Below are positions 60,744 through 64,000 of a stretch of 64,000 bases of DNA, piece by piece. The notes under the pieces are model-generated. The model was not told the DNA's origin. It made no database searches and worked only from the letters and a program-made list of their open reading frames with translations. The stretch is from Uloborus plumipes. Lineage: Eukaryota > Arthropoda > Arachnida > Araneae > Uloboridae. Every line of letters begins with the position of its first letter. Positions within the stretch are counted from its first letter, which is position 1. A program made the position numbers and the translations under genes. The DNA lies in NCBI GenBank assembly GCA_038373865.1, contig JAXGGA010000469.1, positions 1-64,000 on the forward strand, in the 5' to 3' direction.

Positions 60744-60866
60744 TGAAGTTAAAAATGCAAGACAACGTGTTCAAAAGTACAAATAAAATATTAAAAAGAG
60801 TTTGAAAAACTCTTTTTAATATTTTATTTGTACTTTTGTACACGTTGTCTTGTATTTTTAACTTCA
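60744..60866. repeat. Near-perfect hairpin, 60-bp arms, 3-base loop
   Basis: Left arm 60744-60803 and right arm 60807-60866 pair with only two mismatches around the loop GAA. The direct repeat TTCAAGAGTAATA occurs at 60693-60705 and at 60863-60875, overlapping the end of the right arm. Such a long, almost unspaced palindrome is either very young, a product of replication template switching, or a source of hairpin RNA. The sequence alone cannot tell. Confidence 0.93.
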
Positions 60867-63234
60867 AGAGTAATAGCTTACGTTTTTAAACTCATGGTTT
60901 ACTTCTCAAAAAACATAATTGCTTTATGTGTTAATCAATGCAGTTTCAAGTTTCTTAGAGCACCCCTACTCTTTAGTCAGGAAGATAAAAATGATATCAT
61001 TACTAAGAAACGCAGACATTAATTGCTATTTGAGGTCCGATCAATTAACTACCGTATTTGACTTGTCTAACTAATTGTATGTTTCACTCAACCATATTAT
61101 TTCGTTCGCTAAAACTAAGCACTTTATGACTCCAATATATGTAATTAAGAAATTAGTACTAATTTAAATAATGCTTAATTAATGGTTTAAAAAATTGACT
61201 CTTCTTAAAAGTAAAATGAGTTTTTTTGAGAAATAATCACAGTAATTGCACTTATTTCAGGTAGTTTATTAGTTTCATGCTCCTTGGTTCTTTTTAATGT
61301 TTTTTTCTGTCGTTTTCTTTCGTTAGAACCAAGTGTAGCCAAAGTGGTTCTACAATATAATTATGCTTTTAATCATTGATCACATTTTTGTCGTTACAAA
61401 AAATAATCCAAAATATTTAAAAAATAATATTTTTATTATGAAGAGGAAAATTCGAAATTTTAAAATCTTAAAGTAGTAGTGCTAGATGTAAGTCTGATTC
61501 AAGCAAAAAATAATGCATGCATTGGATTGAAGTTTCCACTTTTTTAGTAGAAAGTAAAAAATATTAGTCGATTTACAGATTAATACTCTCGCACATGAAT
61601 ATTACTTTCTAGGAAAAACATTTTCAATAAAATTGCTAGCACCACACAAAAGAATTACTTCCTGGAAATTGCAGGGCTTTCACTAGAAACACTGACACAT
61701 CCATAACGGCTACGTAATTGCAGCTGAAGCTTGCAAAGAACAATCAAATTCTACAATTACTACATTCTCAATGGCTTTTAACTGCAAAAAATATTATTTA
61801 TGGATATTATGTTTAGCTCATCTTCGTGTAATACTTAAAACTCAGAAAAATAAAACTGCAAAGTACATGTTCAAATGCATTATGTCAATGGTTAATTCAT
61901 ACTTCCCTTGTATAAGTTATTAAAAATTTATTTGAAGGTATTAAAACATCGGCTTATATTCTAAAAATTAAACTTTCAGATTTTTGTTTTCATATGAGCG
62001 TAAACATAAGTGTCGAAACGCATAAGGTACTTAACGCGGCAAACAAAAAATATTTTGAAGTATACAAGCGCCTATTTACATTGCTTAAACAATTTTAGAA
62101 AAGATGTTTCTATTTATTAATGTGTTATACGAAACAAGGTATCACGGCACTTTTCGTGCTCAAACTCTCGGTTTTTGTCGGCACGCATTGAAACAAACTG
62201 CTTATCGATGCTCGAGCCTGTAACCATTTGAATAAGAATGAGTTTGTTTATTAATGAAGGAAGTGCTACATGATGAACTCCATGCGTCGTAGTAATATTA
62301 TAACGTATAATTTTGTTAAAAATGTTCAAGTGCGTATTAGCAGATTGCGTTTGTTCTTAATACGAGCGTTATAATGGCTTTTGGCAGGAATTGTATTTAC
62401 ACTAGTTTATAAAATAATAACTCAACTTGCCAATGTATAATATGACACTTTAAGAGGTTTTTACTTAATTTTTTATTACATTTTTATATTTAAGATAAAT
62501 TTACTTCGTGTATAAATGCAACTTTTTTTTTTCTTTCTTCAAAATGTAGAAATTTACGACTAATACCACCAACACGCAAGGATGTTTACACAGTCACTAA
62601 CCCTAATGCAAGCTAAAAGAGTCATCATTCTGAAAGATATATTTTCCTTATTAATGAATTATGAAGCAATACTCGAATTTGAAAAATAACAATTTCGTTA
62701 ATGATTAGCATGAACCACAGGGCTCGATTAACGTCCCTCTCAGAGTTCATTCTGAAACCTCAACTAGTTCTTTTACCTCAACCAATTATTCAATGTTAAG
62801 TTTCAATATTTCTAATAACAGGAGCATTTAAAGATTAGAATGATGTCGACATCTGCGTTCCTCATTATTTGAAGTAGCAAAGGAAGAAATTCAGGAATTT
62901 AAAGCATTCAGATTGCTTTTCAATGCAACTTTGAAAAATCCATTTATTGGTTTAATTTTATTTAAAATTTTACTGATTATTCAAGTGCGAAATTGCTCCA
63001 CTATGTACTGATAAATTTTGTATTTAACAGAATCCTTGCTCATTACTTTCACACTGAGTACTGAATGATAATTCTGAAATAGTACATAACTAGCTACGAT
63101 ACTGTCCTTTCAATCATATATGTGTAGATTCATATCTTTAAAAAAAAAAAAAAAAACATAAGACAACTATGTATCTGTACCTCAGAACCAGAACGACGTA
63201 AGCGCAAAAAATGTCGATTTTCACTTTATTATTG
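60867..63234. other. No gene seen; AT-rich
   Basis: No supported gene or bounded repeat. A 70-codon minus-strand frame (62117-62329) has no recognisable domain. Confidence 0.5.
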
Positions 63235-63581
63235 CACTGTAAAAAAAATGAATGTTGTTTTTACAGTATAATACAGCTAATTTTACAGTAAGAAAGTGTA
63301 AAAATTTCTAATTTTATTTTAATAAACTTTCAAATTTCACGTTTTACAGTTCATTATCGTGCATTTTACAGTTTTAAACTTTATTATCTGCTTCCAGTAT
63401 TATACTGCTGTTTTTACAATGTAGTACAGCTAAACTTTACGGCAATAAATTGTAACATTGCTTACTGCACTGCACAGTAAGAAACTAAAATTGCTAGTTT
63501 TACAATTTATTACTGTGTATTTTACAGTTTTTACATGGAACCTCGGCTGCCAGGAAAAACAACAGTTCATTTTTTGTAGTG
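63235..63581. mobile_element. ACAGTAA-family MITE, copy 3 (most complete)
   Basis: The left end CACTGTAAAAAAAATGAATG and the right end, inverted, CACTACAAAAAATGAACTG, form imperfect terminal repeats. Between them about 300 bp consist of alternating TTTTACAGT, ACTGTAAA, TTGCTAATTTTACA and TTATTACTGT words. The block CCTCGGCTGCCAGG lies near the right end. Copies at 16338-16672 and 44010-44138 share order and content. No clean target duplication. Non-coding, superfamily unassigned. Confidence 0.75.
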
Positions 63582-64000
63582 TGTAATGTATGTAGAATCT
63601 TATACCGCACCGTCCCATGAGATAGTTATTCTATAAAATGAGATTATTCACAATTATTTGGCAGCATTAAAAGAGCGCGAGTCTCATCCTTTGCATGCAT
63701 TCGCCAATCGTTTTCGCCTTCTCCTGAAAAGTTACAAAAATGGACTTAAGTTGGTCTGAAAGATAAAATTCATTAATATAACGAATTTGGTTTGACAGAT
63801 AAATTGGGGGGTGTCTTTGGAGATCTTTCCCAAATTAGAAACTAGAGTAAAAACACACTCCCATACTTATGAAATTAAAATCATAATCAGAAATAAATTA
63901 ATAATGTTTATTTTCACTCAGTTTTCTTAAGTAAGTTTAAATGCATTATCCAAAAGCAAACAATTTGGAACCTATGAATTGTAAATTAATTCCGTTTTAT
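63582..64000. other. No gene seen
   Basis: The end of the window is AT-rich with no supported feature. Confidence 0.5.

Overview
This is AT-rich eukaryotic DNA, most likely from an arthropod and possibly an arachnid. That is an inference from the transposon families seen: Tc1 copies with arthropod-type TIRs and transposase motifs, a Helitron with a TCTATACTAATAATAT start, TTAA-flanked piggyBac-like elements and hAT-type MITEs. It also fits the long TA and TATG microsatellites. There is no operon-like layout, rRNA or recognisable tRNA gene. No intact protein-coding gene can be called. The window reads as intergenic DNA or a very large intron filled with old mobile elements.

Layout: 0-5.5 kb is mostly unique AT-rich DNA with one hAT-type end (1185-1322), a hairpin (1586-1632) and a GC-richer island (2860-3175). 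A 204-bp TA microsatellite lies at 5538-5741. A candidate exon (7358-7425) and a Helitron-like end (7608) precede Tc1 copy 1 (8523-9740). A TTAA-flanked element (11595-13403) contains a tRNA-derived SINE (12736-12976). hAT MITEs lie at 13435-13544 and 17000-17149, and a MITE rich in ACAGTAA/TTACTGT at 16338-16672. A TATG microsatellite (19505-19800) and a complete short Helitron (20411-20974) follow. Tc1 copy 2 (23456-25033) and a small MITE (25191-25298) lead to two coding relics (26704-27003 and 27286-27510).

The most striking object is a 5.2-kb compound palindrome at 27719-32928. Its two arms differ by three events: a 690-bp foldback insertion and a 282-bp tandem duplication in the left arm, and a 1638-bp insertion in the right arm. 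Subtracting these leaves arms of about 1134 and 1139 bp, so the history can be read from the sequence itself. The 1638-bp insertion carries six copies of the near-palindrome GTTACGTCTGTAAC.

Further right are two long foldback elements (38583-40107 and 52546-53195), a piggyBac-like MITE (43206-43956) with a second palindromic MITE nested in it (43666-43893), two more copies of the ACAGTAA family (44010-44138 and 63235-63581), and another TA-flanked MITE (46368-46768). A pure A/T tract (46769-46888), Tc1 copy 3 (58241-59558) and a near-perfect 60-bp hairpin (60744-60866) complete the list.

No genes can be shown to work together. The three Tc1 transposases are all broken, two of them with the first catalytic Asp replaced. 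The many non-autonomous elements would have depended on transposases encoded elsewhere.
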